A DNA stretch of 64,000 nt from Gnetum montanum (Eukaryota; Streptophyta; Gnetopsida; Gnetales; Gnetaceae). How positions within the stretch are numbered: position 1 is the stretch's first letter; the number at the start of each line of letters is the position of its first letter. The stretch covers positions 907,697 through 971,696 of the forward strand of contig MNCI01004927.1 of assembly GCA_015680685.1 (NCBI GenBank), written 5' to 3'. A model generated the notes under the pieces. The model made no database searches. It was not told the origin of the DNA and saw only the letters and a program-made list of their open reading frames with translations. Position numbers and translations under genes: made by a program. Positions 19,818 to 32,849 of this stretch are shown one piece after another.

Positions 19818-22644
19818 ATGGCACCAAAGGGGAAGCACACATAAGAAGGAGGACCATCATAGCCATAAGACAAATGACCATGAATAGCAAAGGGCAAAGA
19901 ATAGGCCCAAGAAGAACAAGCAGCAACTCATGCTATGGGAGCTCTTAGGGAGGAGCTTGAAGTGGAATCTATTCATTAGATTCCAAAACAAGTAGCAACA
20001 ACAGAGCAATCCCAATAGGATGAGGTACTAGCTCCACAAGCAAAGCTTGAGGTGATCTTGATAGGAGCCTAACTCAAGCAAATCAAATCAAAGGAGGTTC
20101 AAAAAATGATGCTCTAAGAGTTGAATTTTGGCTCTTTCTTGGAGCAAGAACCTTAAGAAGAACAAGATGAACTAAAGACCTCTTCCATGTGGCCCATCAT
20201 AAGTTCTAGTGGGGAGTGGTACATGGGAGAGACCTTATTTTGGAATAACATGTAGGTCATTTCAACAATCAAGATTAAGGACATTTCAGTATCCTACTTA
20301 GTGTAGACCATTTCATAGGCACTTGGGGTTGCCAAAAATTGAGGCAAATCTTGTTGAGATTCCAATACAGGTAGACCCTAGCATCAAGAAAGAATGGATA
20401 CAGTGATGTTATGGCATTAAATGTAAGAAGTTTAGTGTGCTCACACTAATGGAGAGAATCTACTACAAGATTACGACCTTTCACCTTAATCCAATAGTGA
20501 GGCCAAACAAGATCACTACATTCTTTATCGGTGTGTGTGATGGTCTAAGCGATAGATTCCTTATCAACTTTTCATAGTTAATCTATCTTGAGATAGAAAA
20601 GCACTTCAAGGAAAATGAACATGGAAGGAAGGCACTCCCCTTTCCATGCCTCATCAAAAAACTATGTCAAAGGGGAGGAATAACCCACTATACAAATGAC
20701 AAAGTATGACGTGCTTCATCCACTAACTAGATGGAAATGATGAAGGACAAAGTCCCTACAAAAGTCATTTAAGAAGAGGAGCAGTAACCACCACCTCCAA
20801 CACCCACTTAGCAAATAATACCGAAAATCACTGCAACTTCTCAATGATTGCATGAATTACAAGAATGGCTCTTGAGTGAGCAAGAGCAACAAGTAGGAAT
20901 GAGTGGTGGCGATTCATCTATGTACTGGCCAGTAATGAGTCACTTGAATGAAGTGGCTTGAACAGTTAGCTAGTTGAAGGGAGGTAGACCAATCTTTTTG
21001 ATCCAAAGAATGTAGTTGCCCACACGATCAAATCCTAGCACCTGAGAGGTAATAGTATCCCTATCGCAACATCAGCAATTCCCAAAAATCTCTGGAAATG
21101 TAGCTACTTTTTTAGTGTGCTTGGAGAAGGGTGAGGAAACAATAGTTTTAGTGATGTAACACTAGGGGCAAGAGACAACAACAGAGGTGGTTGCTAATAG
21201 AATTGCCAAAACTTGAAATGCACTTATAGTGTCTGTACTAGGCATCTCTACACTTAAAGATGTGGAGAGGTCCATAGGGATAGTAAGCGACAAGTTGAAC
21301 ATAACACAATATGAAAAATTGCTAGATTAACTGGTGGGAATTGGGCAACTGATTCTGGATGTCTTCGACCTTCCAGATAACAGAATTGCAACCCAATCGA
21401 AGTTGCTGGAAGTAAGGGGCAAGAACATCATTTTGGAGGGGGAACTTGAAACAACTGAAGAGTTAAATGAATTCTTGACTATAGAGGTTACCAAACTAAT
21501 AGCCCAGATTTTTGACCCTACATTCCTCAACCCAACACTGATAACGGATGAAGCTCTAGAAAAACTTCACATAAGATCGAAAGGGGTGATGGAGATGGTG
21601 GTGTTCTATTGATCCTTGGCAAAGGCCACTTAGCATAAAATTTAGAAGGCCTTATATTAGATCCACTAGGAGAATGTACAATTGACTGTAGAGAATCATC
21701 GTCTATGAAATGTGGATGTGCAAAAACAACAGATGACAGATTTTATCCATTAATAGTAGGAGCAGCTAGCCAAAGTGAACATTAAGCTAAGGAGATTGGT
21801 AGCAGAAAATAAAAACCTCTCCATGGAGGAGGTCTGTGCTTGTTTCCAAAATACTGTAATTGAAGTAACTGCTTGGAAATTAGAGGCTCTCAAATTTGAG
21901 AGAGTCAAAAATCACTACAGAGATCAGGTCAGTCTACAGAAAGAAGTTAATCAAAAACACATCTAGTTAGCAAAGGTAAAAGTAAATGTGATCCTCCAGC
22001 AACTCCAGCAAGGAAGAGAGGTGTGGCAACCTATCATTGATGGGATAGATGCCCACAATAAAGTGGAGATCTGCATGAAGGAGTTGTAGATTGAGAAGAT
22101 GATATAATACATATAGCTCACCAATCTTCGATATGCAAATATGGCTATGTTGACTATTGGACAATTATGGTTTAAATTGAAGAAACAAGTGACCAGCTTG
22201 TACTTGTTGTATGAGGTAGAGTTCAAGCACCACAAGGACACCAAGCAAAAGCCTACAATGATACACACAGAACTTAAGGTTCTCAAGGTGAAGTTTATTG
22301 ATCAAAGATCAACTGCTAAGAACTTGGCCAAGAGAATGAATAACTACCATGAGCTGCAAAATGCACTTAGGGCATTTGACATTGAATGTAAGCAATTTAC
22401 TATTTGATTTTTCAATGTGAAGGATCTGCTCCTAGTAATGCCCTATTTGTGGGATATCCCCATTCTAGCACACATTGGTGATGTCGAGTGGATTATGAAT
22501 GATCCTTGGAGCAAGGAGGAGAAGATGAAGGCATTGTTGGATGCATTTTACCTTCCATTAGAAGTGGTAGCTACAGTAGGACAACCACAGTCGCCTCAAC
22601 CACCGCATGCACCTAAAGTTGGAGAAGGTCCTTTGAAACCTTAG
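19818..22644 (+). pseudogene. Coiled-coil extra ORF of the C family (copy B), heavily decayed
   Basis: The ATG at 19818 stands directly behind 'tgatcatag', a good splice acceptor. The same arrangement is seen in the minus-strand copy at 36639. About 940 codons run to TAG 22642. Many TAG/TGA stops interrupt the first 1.5 kb. Better preserved pieces are DNRIATQSKLLEVRGKNII near 21380, a helical stretch LRRLVAENKNLSMEEVCACF near 21785, HTELKVLKVKFIDQRSTAKN near 22265, and a Pro-rich tail ending EGPLKP. Heptad-like helices suggest a coiled-coil protein. It sits just before the 3' LTR, the place of env-like or extra ORFs in plant gypsy elements. I do not recognise the family. Confidence 0.6.
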
Positions 22645-22896
22645 AACCTTTACCATTTAGGATTGTCTAATCTTTTCAACTGTCTTCACGCCATTAGAGG
22701 ATGTGTTGTAAAATTTTGTTCAATCATGTTTTGGTGTTCAATTTTGTGTTATGAATACCATAATTTTGTTATCAATGTTGATGTGCACACCTAATCACTT
22801 AGTTTTGTTTTGTTGTACTGTGTATCAGTTAATAAGGTCATACCTTCCCAATTTTGTAAGAACTCAAGGATGAGTTTTCATTCAATCATGGGGGTA
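22645..22896 (+). other. Spacer and polypurine tract of B
   Basis: T-rich 3' spacer ending in CATGGGGGTA (22887-22896) directly before the LTR TG. The phrase 'gatgagttttcattca.tcatgggggta' is also present in the minus-strand elements C and D. Confidence 0.7.
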
Positions 22897-23759
22897 TGAT
22901 GAAGTGTCTTCAGTCGGCTATGTTGATGGGATCCTATTAATGTAGGGTTTTCCATGTTGACGTGTACTTGTCGATGTGGCATCCTAGTAAGTCTATAAAT
23001 ACAACACCCCAACTTTGTTAATGGGGATTAGAATTTTAGTTGCTAGCAGAATTCTTGCAGTTTGTTTTCGTAAGAGATAGAATAATTTTCCTAATGCCTG
23101 TAGTAGGAGTCAAGGAGTGTACGGATCTTTATTCAAGCACTATTGTACTTGAGCACCACAGTGTGGGCGATAATAAAGATTTGTTTTTTGATAAACCTTG
23201 TAGCACTTGGACTAGCTTAATGATTTATTCATGCATTTATTGTTTTCATTAATTAAGTGATTAATTAAGCTAGAATGATTAATACTTTAAGTAATTAATT
23301 AATTAAGCTAAATTGACTAGCATACACAAGTACAACCACTTCAAGCATATGTATAACACTTGGTAATCCTAGTAGCGCTTAGCGCTTGGTCGTCCAACAA
23401 TGTTGTATGTGTTCAGGATGTGTATGAAAAGTGAGACCAGATGCTTATGTTAGAATAGTTAGTTATTAATTAGCAATTAAATTAGTTGAATTAGTTAATT
23501 AATTTATTCTCAATCTATTACCAACCTTAGCCAAACAAAATATAAAATAATAAAAATCATGTGCCTCAATTACACTTAACCATACAACCAAGCCTCACAA
23601 GTGTAGTTGGGAAGACAACGATTGTTCCACGATTAGATTGACCTTCTAAATTAAATCTTGTATATGAGAACACTAGGAATCCATGAAATTTGACGGGATC
23701 ATGCATGAACACCTTAATGATTCATATGGTTGGGCGTAGGGGTACCTCACTATCTATTA
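22897..23759 (+). repeat. 3' LTR of B (C family)
   Basis: Begins TGATGAAGTGTC after the PPT and ends around 'ggtacctcactatctatta', matching the family end 'ggtacctcgccactcatca'. TATA-like TCTATAAATACA lies at about 22991-23003. No matching 5' LTR lies in the window except the fragment at 1-352. Confidence 0.8.
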
Positions 23760-26700
23760 GTTGGGTTCCTACAAAAAGCCCTCATCACGACTTCAGAAAA
23801 CATGAGTATGATAAAAAAAAATAATGAACACCACCATTATAATATAATATATGGCTTTATTGATAATAAGAAAAAAATCATACTAAATGATACTTACAAA
23901 GGAAAAATTTTCAATATTGGGGATGTTTTATTGGTATGTGAATAGTTATAATTGATTTTAAAAAAAATTTAATATATGAAAATTAATTAACCAACTGCAT
24001 TTTGTTAGAACAAGGCTAGAATGATCATGAATAGATGAAAATTAATTAAGAAGAATCACCCTTCTTTAACAACATTTACATCACTTTCAACATCCATATT
24101 TAAACTTAAAATGATAAAAGGATTTGAAGTAGAACTAGAAAGTGTGGCAAAATACTCACATATTATGTATCCCCACTACTTTACTTAATATAAATCTTAT
24201 GTCAAGAATCTTTACCATCAACCATAAATTAACATTTGTTTTGATTTTTGAGTTTACATTATTTTTTTTCAAATAATAATATATTTGTTTTATGAGCTAT
24301 TATTAAAGTATGATTTAATACAAAGTAGAAGTGAAAGCAATCACACAAATGACTCACATTAGAACTCAAAAAATAAAGTTGAAAAAAGGATAGCTTTTAT
24401 TATTTGTTTTTTGTAGTATTAATTTCTTTTTTTTAGAGGCTAGCTTTTATTATTATTTTTTCTTGATCACTTATTAATGTATTCTTTTTTCTTTGCAAAG
24501 AGTTTTCTGCTTCTCTTTATAAGAAATCCTTTAGTAAGAAGTGAAAATCCATGATGGTGCTTCTGAATAAGGGTAAGACCTAATCCTTTTCCTACCCCAA
24601 AGGGGAGATTTTTTAGGATTGGTTTTAAGGATAAAAACTTGAGAAAACATCCCCAAAACTATTACCTTTTTCTTCAGACTCTCTTTTTAATGATTTGATG
24701 TACTCAAAAAATTTTAAAAATATTTGTATACATTTTTTTAGGGGCCAAATTCCCCTCACACCCGTGCCTTACCATTATAAGAGTTGAAAGCCATGAAGAA
24801 TATAATGTGATATGTCTTGAAATCAATAGTGGGTTATAGAGGATGGGGGGCTCAAAAACACCATGAATAAACAAAAACATAATAAACTTGACTAAGATGA
24901 TAAAAATAACTTGGGAAATGGGTAGAGAAATAGAGGATGGATGAGTGATTTCATTTTTAGACATACAAGTCACGAATGTTCATGCCTGACCTAATCGTAA
25001 TCCATAGACATTAAAAAAAAATTTAACCTACCTCAAACACTATACTTATTTTAATTAAATTCTTCATTAAGCTTTTCAATGTTTTTTTAAAAATTAGCAC
25101 AAACTATACACAAAATGTCATGTCTTTATTTCCATGCAAAATAGTGAAAAGTTAATAATTTTAACCTACCTCAAACACTATGCTTATTTTAATTCAATTC
25201 TTCATTAAGCTGTTCAATGTTTTTTAAAAAATTAGCACAAACTATACACAAAATGTCATGTCTTTATTTCCATGCAAAATAGTGAAAAGTTAATAAAAGT
25301 TATTGATCATTCACTTATTACATGTCTTTATGTTTCTTTTATGATTTTCTATATGTTGTATTTTCATTATTACATGTAATACCCACAAGAAATTGAAAAT
25401 TTATTTATTATCTTTGGTAGCAATGCCTTTGAGCTTCTTTTCTTTCTCTTATTATGTTTGCAAAATATCAAAAGTTATTGATATTGCATACACTTTTATA
25501 GACTTTTCTTATCTTAATATTTTAAGATAGCTAGTACTATGAAAAACTTTGTACACTACTAGTGTCCTTAACAATTTTTAATCATGCACTTACTCTATTA
25601 GTTATAAAAGAAGCATAGTAAAGTTCACTGTTACATTCATATTACCTTTACTAGTCTCCCAAAATTTAGGATCATAACTATGATTTTACAATTTGTGATG
25701 TAACCATATGTAATATTTTTGAAAGGATGAGATATAAATAAAGGGAGAGAGATATAAATATAGTAAATGCCTTTAAGTTTTTAATTAAAGGTGGTATAAA
25801 TATGAGATAAGATTAACATAGCATATTTACTCATGAAGGTAAATCCTTGTAACTTCGATATTGATATGCAAATATAATAAAGAGTAATGTGAGGTACTGA
25901 CATTGATTAACAGTATAAATGTACATATCTTTATTAATAATAATATAATGTTGCATAATTTACTTTTAAAAGTATTTAAGATAGAATAAAAATATAACAT
26001 TATATACTTTTATAAAAAAATGTAATGATTCGATAATTTACCTTAAAACGTATTACATACAACACTATTCTATGTCCACTACCTCTTTAAACCTCGTAAT
26101 TATAACATATTTTATTATTACATCAACATAACCATAAACAATTTGACACAACTATTGTTCGATGCACAATGTAGCAATAAACATATATTCACCTATATGC
26201 AAGAACTACATATATTTTTTCTTTATTGATATGTTTTATAGGGTTGAAAATTTTGAAAATTGTAAGCATAAAACTATAAACATAAGCTCACAACAAAAAG
26301 TCATTTTACGTAAAAAAATATTATATATATATATATATGTTAGGTGTAAAATTAAATTTTCAATGAATTGAAAAACCTTATTTATCTCATCTTTAAAGCA
26401 ATGCAACTAAAATAGCTATAATTTCATAATTGATTAAAAAAATTTCAAACTTGCAATAACATAACATTTTTTTAAAAAAAATTGTATTTTTGTAACCTAT
26501 AAATAAAATAAAAAAAGGTATCATGACATTACATATTTTATTAAAATAAAAAGTAACATGCTATATTATTATAAAATAATAAATTCACATAATATATTTA
26601 TATGGTACTTAAGTCTTATGTGTAAAATAAAAACATGAGATTGAATAAAAGAATAAGGTCATTTACTATATTTACATAAAACTAAAATATAATAAATAAT

Positions 26701-27549
26701 AATATTAAGCAAATGATCTTTAACTAGTTATGGACTATCGTTTATTTTTTGTTTTTGGTTTTTAATTCTCTAAATTTGTAAAATTTCAAAATATTGTATG
26801 GTACATACAAATTTAAAACATTTATTTATATCATAATATATATATATTTATATTTATATTATTCCATTGTAGATATATACCATTAATATTATCATACCTT
26901 TTTATTAACTCAACAAATACTAAGAATTGCATAAGTTACTTATTTGAAATGAATGAGAAAAATAGTAAAGTTTTTAAGGTTGTGGTTTTAAATATGGTAA
27001 AAATCCTAAGTAGTTTACCTTTATCATATAAAATAAACCATAACATTTCTTGAAAATTAAAACATCATTAAAAAATTAGGATAAGTGTGAGTCATAAATT
27101 TACAGTTAAGTATTTATTTCATGATGGAGTAGGATTTGCAAATATTTTACGTAGATTGTGCATTTGTAGGTTGTCATTAATTCTATATAGAGTTTACATA
27201 CGAATGAAATTATATATATTATAATTGGTGCAATTTGAAGATTGTTAAGATAAGAAGGATTTTCAATTTTTCAGAGATTTGACTTCTTGAATGTATATTA
27301 ATCTCTTTAAAAAAATTATTTTTTCCCATCTATATTTCTTATTATTACTTACCATATAAATATCTTTATGAGTACATGTATATCAAGATACCCTGAACAT
27401 TTAAGCATTTTTAATGTTATCTAGAAAGTTTATTAAAGTTATTAATTTTCAAAATTTTTAACAATATAAAATGTTACCATTTATTTAAATAATTGGGAGT
27501 AGACACTTGAAATTCAAGATACTTGAATGTAATTTGTTTCATTACACCT
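23760..27549. other. AT-rich spacer without genes
   Basis: About 3.8 kb of very AT-rich DNA. I see only stop-rich frames, a 138-bp tandem duplication (25025-25300), an (AT)n microsatellite at about 26322-26339 and repeated 'taaaataaaa' words at 26450-26720 like those at 55400-55760. It may be host intergenic DNA or an old non-coding repeat. Confidence 0.6.
25025..25300. repeat. 138-bp tandem duplication
   Basis: The segment opening 'aacctacctcaaacacta' at 25025 recurs at 25163 with only a few differences, including the phrase 'acacaaaatgtcatgtc'. Two copies only. Confidence 0.88.
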
Positions 27550-29749
27550 TTAACAAAAGATGGGACAAAAAATGCATGCTAACAATGCTTTAAACATAAC
27601 ACCTTGAACTAGGTTGTTGTAAGAATAGGATACCTGTTGTAATTGTGATGTATCTATAAAAACACAAACCATAAAAATGATGTATTGTAATGTAAGAACT
27701 TCTAGGGGAGATGGGTTGTTGAACATAGTACCCGTATGGATCTGGTTACCAATAAGGGTACTACTACCTTGGCGGTGGCATTTCCCACAATTGTGGTTGA
27801 TACCACTGTTGGTATTGTTTGTACGATTGTGGAGGAGCTCCACTTAGATATTAAGCTTATTGTTGCTAGTGGAACTGTCTTGAGGGTAAGGCAATCATCT
27901 TGGAGCTTGCCTACATGCTAGGCAAGGATTCAATGCGTATACTCCAAACTCTTGTAAGTGTGAAACCATAGGCAACATCCCTTTGGATGTTCATATTGAC
28001 AAATGTCACATTCAGTTTCATCATCAGAGTCAAACTCCACAACTTCCTCTACTACAACAGCTTTGCCCTTACCCCTTTGGTAGTCACATTTAGCTTCTTT
28101 TCACCTCCTACGCTTATGTCACTATTTTTCTCTTTGGATTCTTCTGCAATCTTTAGACCAGTTTGAAACTTTTCATCCAAAGAGTCCCATAACTTGTCAA
28201 CCTTCACCAAAATATCAAAAATAGATTTTTGGATGGGCAAGGTCTTTTTGTTCACCACTTCATCAAGTGGTGACTCCTCCTTGTCACAAAATCAGACCTC
28301 TCATTTTCTAATGGAAGGGTCCCTATTATATTCTTCAGCACTTTTCCTCTTTCATAGTTCATCTTCTTCTTTTGCTACTTGCTCAATTAACCTTTGGATC
28401 TGATGAGCTCTCATTTCAAACAATCTTCCTTGGGCATACACCCCAAGGGTTCTTTTTATTTCTACTCTGAGCCCATCTATGATGTGACGAAGTTTTTCCC
28501 TCTAAGAGTAACCATGACCAGTGCATCAGTGTATGAGTGAATAGTATCGACCCATGGTAGCATCCAAGGGTTCGTGTGCTCCTTGTTTCTAGCCTTGGAT
28601 TTGCCTTCTTAGATTAGACACTTTGGAGTATGTTTGATATTTTTCATTAAATAGTTCTAACATGGTACTCCATCTTCAAATAGATTTTGGCTCTAAGGAC
28701 TGGTACCAACTTTCAGCTTCCTTAATGAGCATCCTTGGGAAAAGCTTTAGTTTCTGCCATTCATTCTCTATGTTTTGTAAGGCATAGGCATCTTGAAAAG
28801 CTTGTAGATGTGTTTGTGGATCAGAATTGTATCCCCCCTCAAATCTTGGGATATTGTTCATATCTAGGTTCTTGATCTGACTATCCTTCATATGCCTAGT
28901 CGGGATTTTCACTGCCTCTGCAATGTTGAGCATACTACGAGTCGCCAATAAAGGTTCATCATCATTGTTGCATTTATGATGTTGATGATGGTTTCAAGAA
29001 CCCCTTCTATTTTGATGTCCTTCACCATCATTGTTATTTCATTGATCACCTTCATCACGGTTGTTTCAACAACAATTTCATGAGAACTATCAGACGAAGA
29101 GGAATGTTTAGAATCAAATGAAGAGGATGAAGAGGAAGGTGGACTACCACTACCACCATGGTGTTTGCCACCACTCTTACACTTATTATGATCATCATCC
29201 TTAGATCCCTTATTGCTACAATGTTTACCTGAGTCCCTACCTTGGCTATCACTCTTTCCTGACCTTGGTTTATGAATAGTCGATAGCAGGGTCAGGTTCA
29301 CACCCTTACCATTAGTAGCAGGGGGTGGAGAATCTTCATGTTGAGAACCTTTTCAAGGGAGAATCCTCATTGTCCTCTTGATCTAGTAGGAACAAGGGGT
29401 TAGTGTAATGTTTTCCCTTTGTAACTTCATGAAGTTTCTCTTGACGTTTATCTCATTTACATTGTGTTTTAGTGGGACAGTAATTTCGAGTATTGTATCC
29501 ATCCAAAACGTACTCTTCATGAAGATCTGCTATGCATAACTTCTTAAGGATTTTAAATAGCATTCTTGGCACAGATCTATTTAGGGGCAAGACAACGCTG
29601 CCCTCCATATGACGCCATCGCATTTGTTCATCCTGATGTAGGATGAAGGTGAAATTTGGCACAAACTCATCTGGATGAGTGTATACCACCTTGCATTCTT
29701 ATGGAACTGGTGGTTTAGTGTCTTCAGGTTTGCAAGAAGAAGAAGACAT
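27550..29749 (-). pseudogene. gag of a C-family element, truncated at its 3' end
   Basis: Starts at ATG 29749. Recognisable parts: THPDEFVPNFTFILHQDEQM near 29650, an Asp/His/Ser/Gly-rich hydrophilic region (29050-29270), and the Retrotrans_gag core MNNIPRFEGGYNSDPQTHLQ with LKLFPRMLIKEAESWYQSL (28690-28860). It continues through GRLFEMRAHQIQRL and KTLPIQKSIFDILVKVDKLW near 28220. Stops near 29460 and 28110, plus frame changes, inactivate it. The sequence stops against AT-rich DNA near 27550, roughly where protease would begin. It reads out of the LTR at 29907-30490, so that LTR serves as its 5' LTR. Confidence 0.7.
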
Positions 29750-29887
29750 TTTGCAAAACAAAATGAAATTGTTAATGTGCTTTTATAATTTTTATGTATA
29801 GTGGGAATGATATTGACTTTTAGGTTCGTACAAAGATATTAGTGATATTCACTTAGACCTAAATAACGCATGTTCCACAAACAAAAG

Positions 29888-29905
29888 TCCCTGGTAATGG
29901 TGCCA
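29888..29905 (-). other. Primer-binding site beside the left C LTR
   Basis: On the minus strand TGGCACCATTACCAGGGA begins two bases after the LTR end. It resembles the Athila-type site TGGCGCCGTTGCCGGGGA. Confidence 0.75.
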
Positions 29906-29906
29906 A

Positions 29907-30490
29907 TGGTGAGTGGCGAGGTACCCCTATGCCCAACCATACGAATCACAAAGTGTTCATGTCAGATATGGTCAAATTCTATGGACTTTATTGTTTCCAG
30001 TGCACTAGTCCTTTAGGAAGTGAATCTAACCTTAAGGTCAATTGTTATCTTCTCAATTACACTTGTGACATTCGTTGATATGGTTAAGTGTAACTAAGGC
30101 ATCCGATTTTTATCATTTTTTGTTTTATAAGTTGGTGCTCAAATGTAGATAAAATTAATTTGATTAAATGCATGAATAAAATAGCTAATCTATCCAAAGT
30201 GCTGCAAGGTTTTTCAAAAATCTCGTCTTTATTGCCGCACACACTACCATGCTTAGGTACAACAATGCTTGAATAAAGATCCGTACACTTAATGACTCCT
30301 GTTGCAAGCACTTAGGGAAAAAAATTCTAACTTTTGAATGGAAAAAATGCAAGAGCTTCGCTGCTACTGAAATCTAGATTACCATAAATGCAGCTGGTAG
30401 GCATGTATTTATAGGTAACGAACAGACACTGCATTGATGGGGCCTCATCGACATAGGGTGAGATGTGTCAACACCAACGACAACTCATCA
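29907..30490 (-). repeat. Left LTR of C (shortened)
   Basis: Begins (minus) TGATGAGTTGTC and ends CCACTCACCA before the PBS. Compared with 54220-55098 it lacks about 295 bp in the middle, between 'ttgattaa' and 'atgcatgaataaaatagc' (near 30165). It lies both behind the coiled-coil ORF and PPT and in front of a PBS and gag, so it sits between two internal regions. Confidence 0.8.
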
Positions 30491-30745
30491 TACCCTCACA
30501 ACTGAATGAAAACTCATCCTCGAGTTCTTCTACAAAATGGGGAAGGTATGGGATTATTGACTAACTTTTCTTCAACAAAACAACTAACTAACTTTGACAA
30601 AAAATGGGGTGCTTGGGTGTACGGATCAACACATTATAAAAATGGTGGTGTTTGAACACAAAATTGAATAGCATGACACAACTCTTCAAAAATTGAACAA
30701 CATGTTCCTTGATGGTGTGAAGCTTGTTGGAAAAGATCAAATGGT
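30491..30745 (-). other. 3' spacer and PPT-like end of C
   Basis: On the minus strand it ends 'gatgagttttcattcagttgtgagggta' before the LTR, the same 3' end seen in B and D, with one G-run base changed. No gene is seen. Confidence 0.6.
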
Positions 30746-32118
30746 TATAGGCGGTGATGGTTGAGGTGACTGCAGTTATCCTGCTATTGCTACAACTTTA
30801 GGCGGGAGGCAGAAAGGATCCAACAATGCTTTTATTTTCTCCTCCTTACTCCTAGGATCATGCACCATCCTAGTAGCTTCCCCAATGTGGGTTGGAATGG
30901 GCACATCCCAAGGACACGGGATCGTTGGAAACAACTTCTTAGCATTGATGAACCAAGTAGCGAACTATTTACATTCAATGTCGAACACTCTCACTATGTT
31001 CTTCAACTTCTAATAGTCATTCATCCATTTGGCTAAGTTCTCAGCAATAGATCGTTGATCTATAAATCATCCTTTGAGGACTTTAAGTTCAGCGTTAACA
31101 GTCTCAAGCTTTTTCTTGGTGTCCTTGTGGTGTTTAAACTCAGCCTCGTATAGCAAATATGACCTAGCCACTTATTTCTCCAATTCTGACCACGACCATC
31201 TGGCTATCAGCATTGCTAGGTTTGCATAATGGAGATTGGCCAACTCCATATACTCTGTCATTTCTTTGATCTGCAACTCCTTCAAGCATATCTTCGTTTT
31301 GTTGTAGGTGTCAATCCCATCAAGGATGGGCTACCACATCTCTCTTCCTTGCTAGAGTTGCTGGAGGGCTTCATTCACTTTTGTCTTTGTCATATGGATT
31401 TATTTTTCATTAATTTTTTTTTGCAAACCAACCTAGTCCCTATAGTGATTTTCACTCTCTCAAATTTGACAGCTTCATTCTTCTAGGTGGTGATCTCGAT
31501 GGCAGACTTTTGTCGCAAGGTGTGTACCTCCTCCATTGACAGATTATGGTTCTCCACGGCCAATTTCCTTAGTTTAGTATTTACCTTGGCAAGCTACTCC
31601 TGTTGTTAATGAATGAACTCTTGCATTTGATCTCTCTTAGCATCAACATTTTGCAGGTGATGATTTTGTGTGGTAAATTCTTCATTCTCTTAGTGCAGTT
31701 GATTCAAGTCCTTTTTGATTGAGTGTGTTTCAGCTTTTGCCATGGACTTTTTGAAAATGGTCATTACTACTTCCTCCTTAGCCTTTTGAAATCATTCTTG
31801 AAGCTGTTTGATAACTTCATCTCTTGTTATTACCAGGTTAAGGATTGCTTTTTTTGCAAGTCGGGCATGAAGTTCAGCAACCTCCATGCCCAAGTGTTGA
31901 TTTTACCCTTGAGCCATTTCTAGTTGCCCCTCTAAAATGATGCATTTTCCCCTTGCATTTAGCAACTCCAACTAGGTTGTGATGATGTTCTTTAGGAGAT
32001 CAGAGATGTTTGGAGTCAATTGCCTGGTTCCTACCAATTGTTCCAGCAAATGTTCATGCTAGGTTGCGTTCAATTTCTTATTGACTGTGCCTTTAGATGT
32101 CTACACATCTTGAAGTGT
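30746..32118 (-). pseudogene. Coiled-coil extra ORF of C, 3' half
   Basis: This is the reverse-strand counterpart of copy B from about 21250 to 22644: for example the minus-strand reading of 30815-30860 ('ggaggagaaaataaaagcattgttggat') matches 22514-22545, and the segment around 31060-31160 matches 22200-22330. The frame is broken by many stops. It is separated from its 5' half by insertion E. Confidence 0.65.
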
Positions 32119-32849
32119 GTTGGCACATTTAGCCATTTCATGGAACAGCAAAGGTGATAAAATACGAATGAGACATAGAAGATATTCAAATAAAAAAATA
32201 TATGATGGTTGTGTCTTATTGATATTTTAATGCCAAAGGTTTCATGTGGAAATTTGTTGGGTGAAGATATAGTGTTTCAACTTTCAAATGATGATACCAA
32301 GTGAAGAAAAATTTATCATGCTCCTGTGTGAAGGGAAGATTGAAAAGAAATGGAAAAGCTTTATCAATTAAAAAGAGCTGACCCCGTTCATGAATACATC
32401 AATAAGAAAATAAAATTAACCTTATGGGAGTCACCACTGTAAGATTTCAATGGATGTTTTTACGGTAAAGAGAAGTTCCAGCCACTGTACGCGTTGGCAA
32501 GGTAGTTCAAGGAAAAAACGAATGAAATTGCTGCGGCTGAGATTGTGCCCTGCACAACGTGGCTTTGAGGATGGAGAACAGAGGATGGAGAACATATCAA
32601 TGAATTCATGGTCATTTTCTCTGATTAATTTTTCTCCTGTTTAATGGCACTTGGATGAAGTTGCAGACTATGTATTGTTCTGTTTTGCCTTCATTTTTTG
32701 TGGTTAGAAATTCCACAATAGACATTCAAACACAGCCCAAGCGTCTCCTGCTGCAACTGATGGAAAAATAGTCCAGAAGAATGCCCGTTCTTTCACAAGG
32801 AATCGCGTTGGTATTGACGTAGGGAAGTGTTAAGGTTTATTGACCTATA

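Noticed and set aside
24704-24973. An 89-codon minus-strand ORF in the AT-rich spacer
   Set aside because: No motif, AT-driven codon use and no splice or promoter context.
26322-26339. (AT)n tract as a promoter
   Set aside because: It is a simple microsatellite with no gene nearby.
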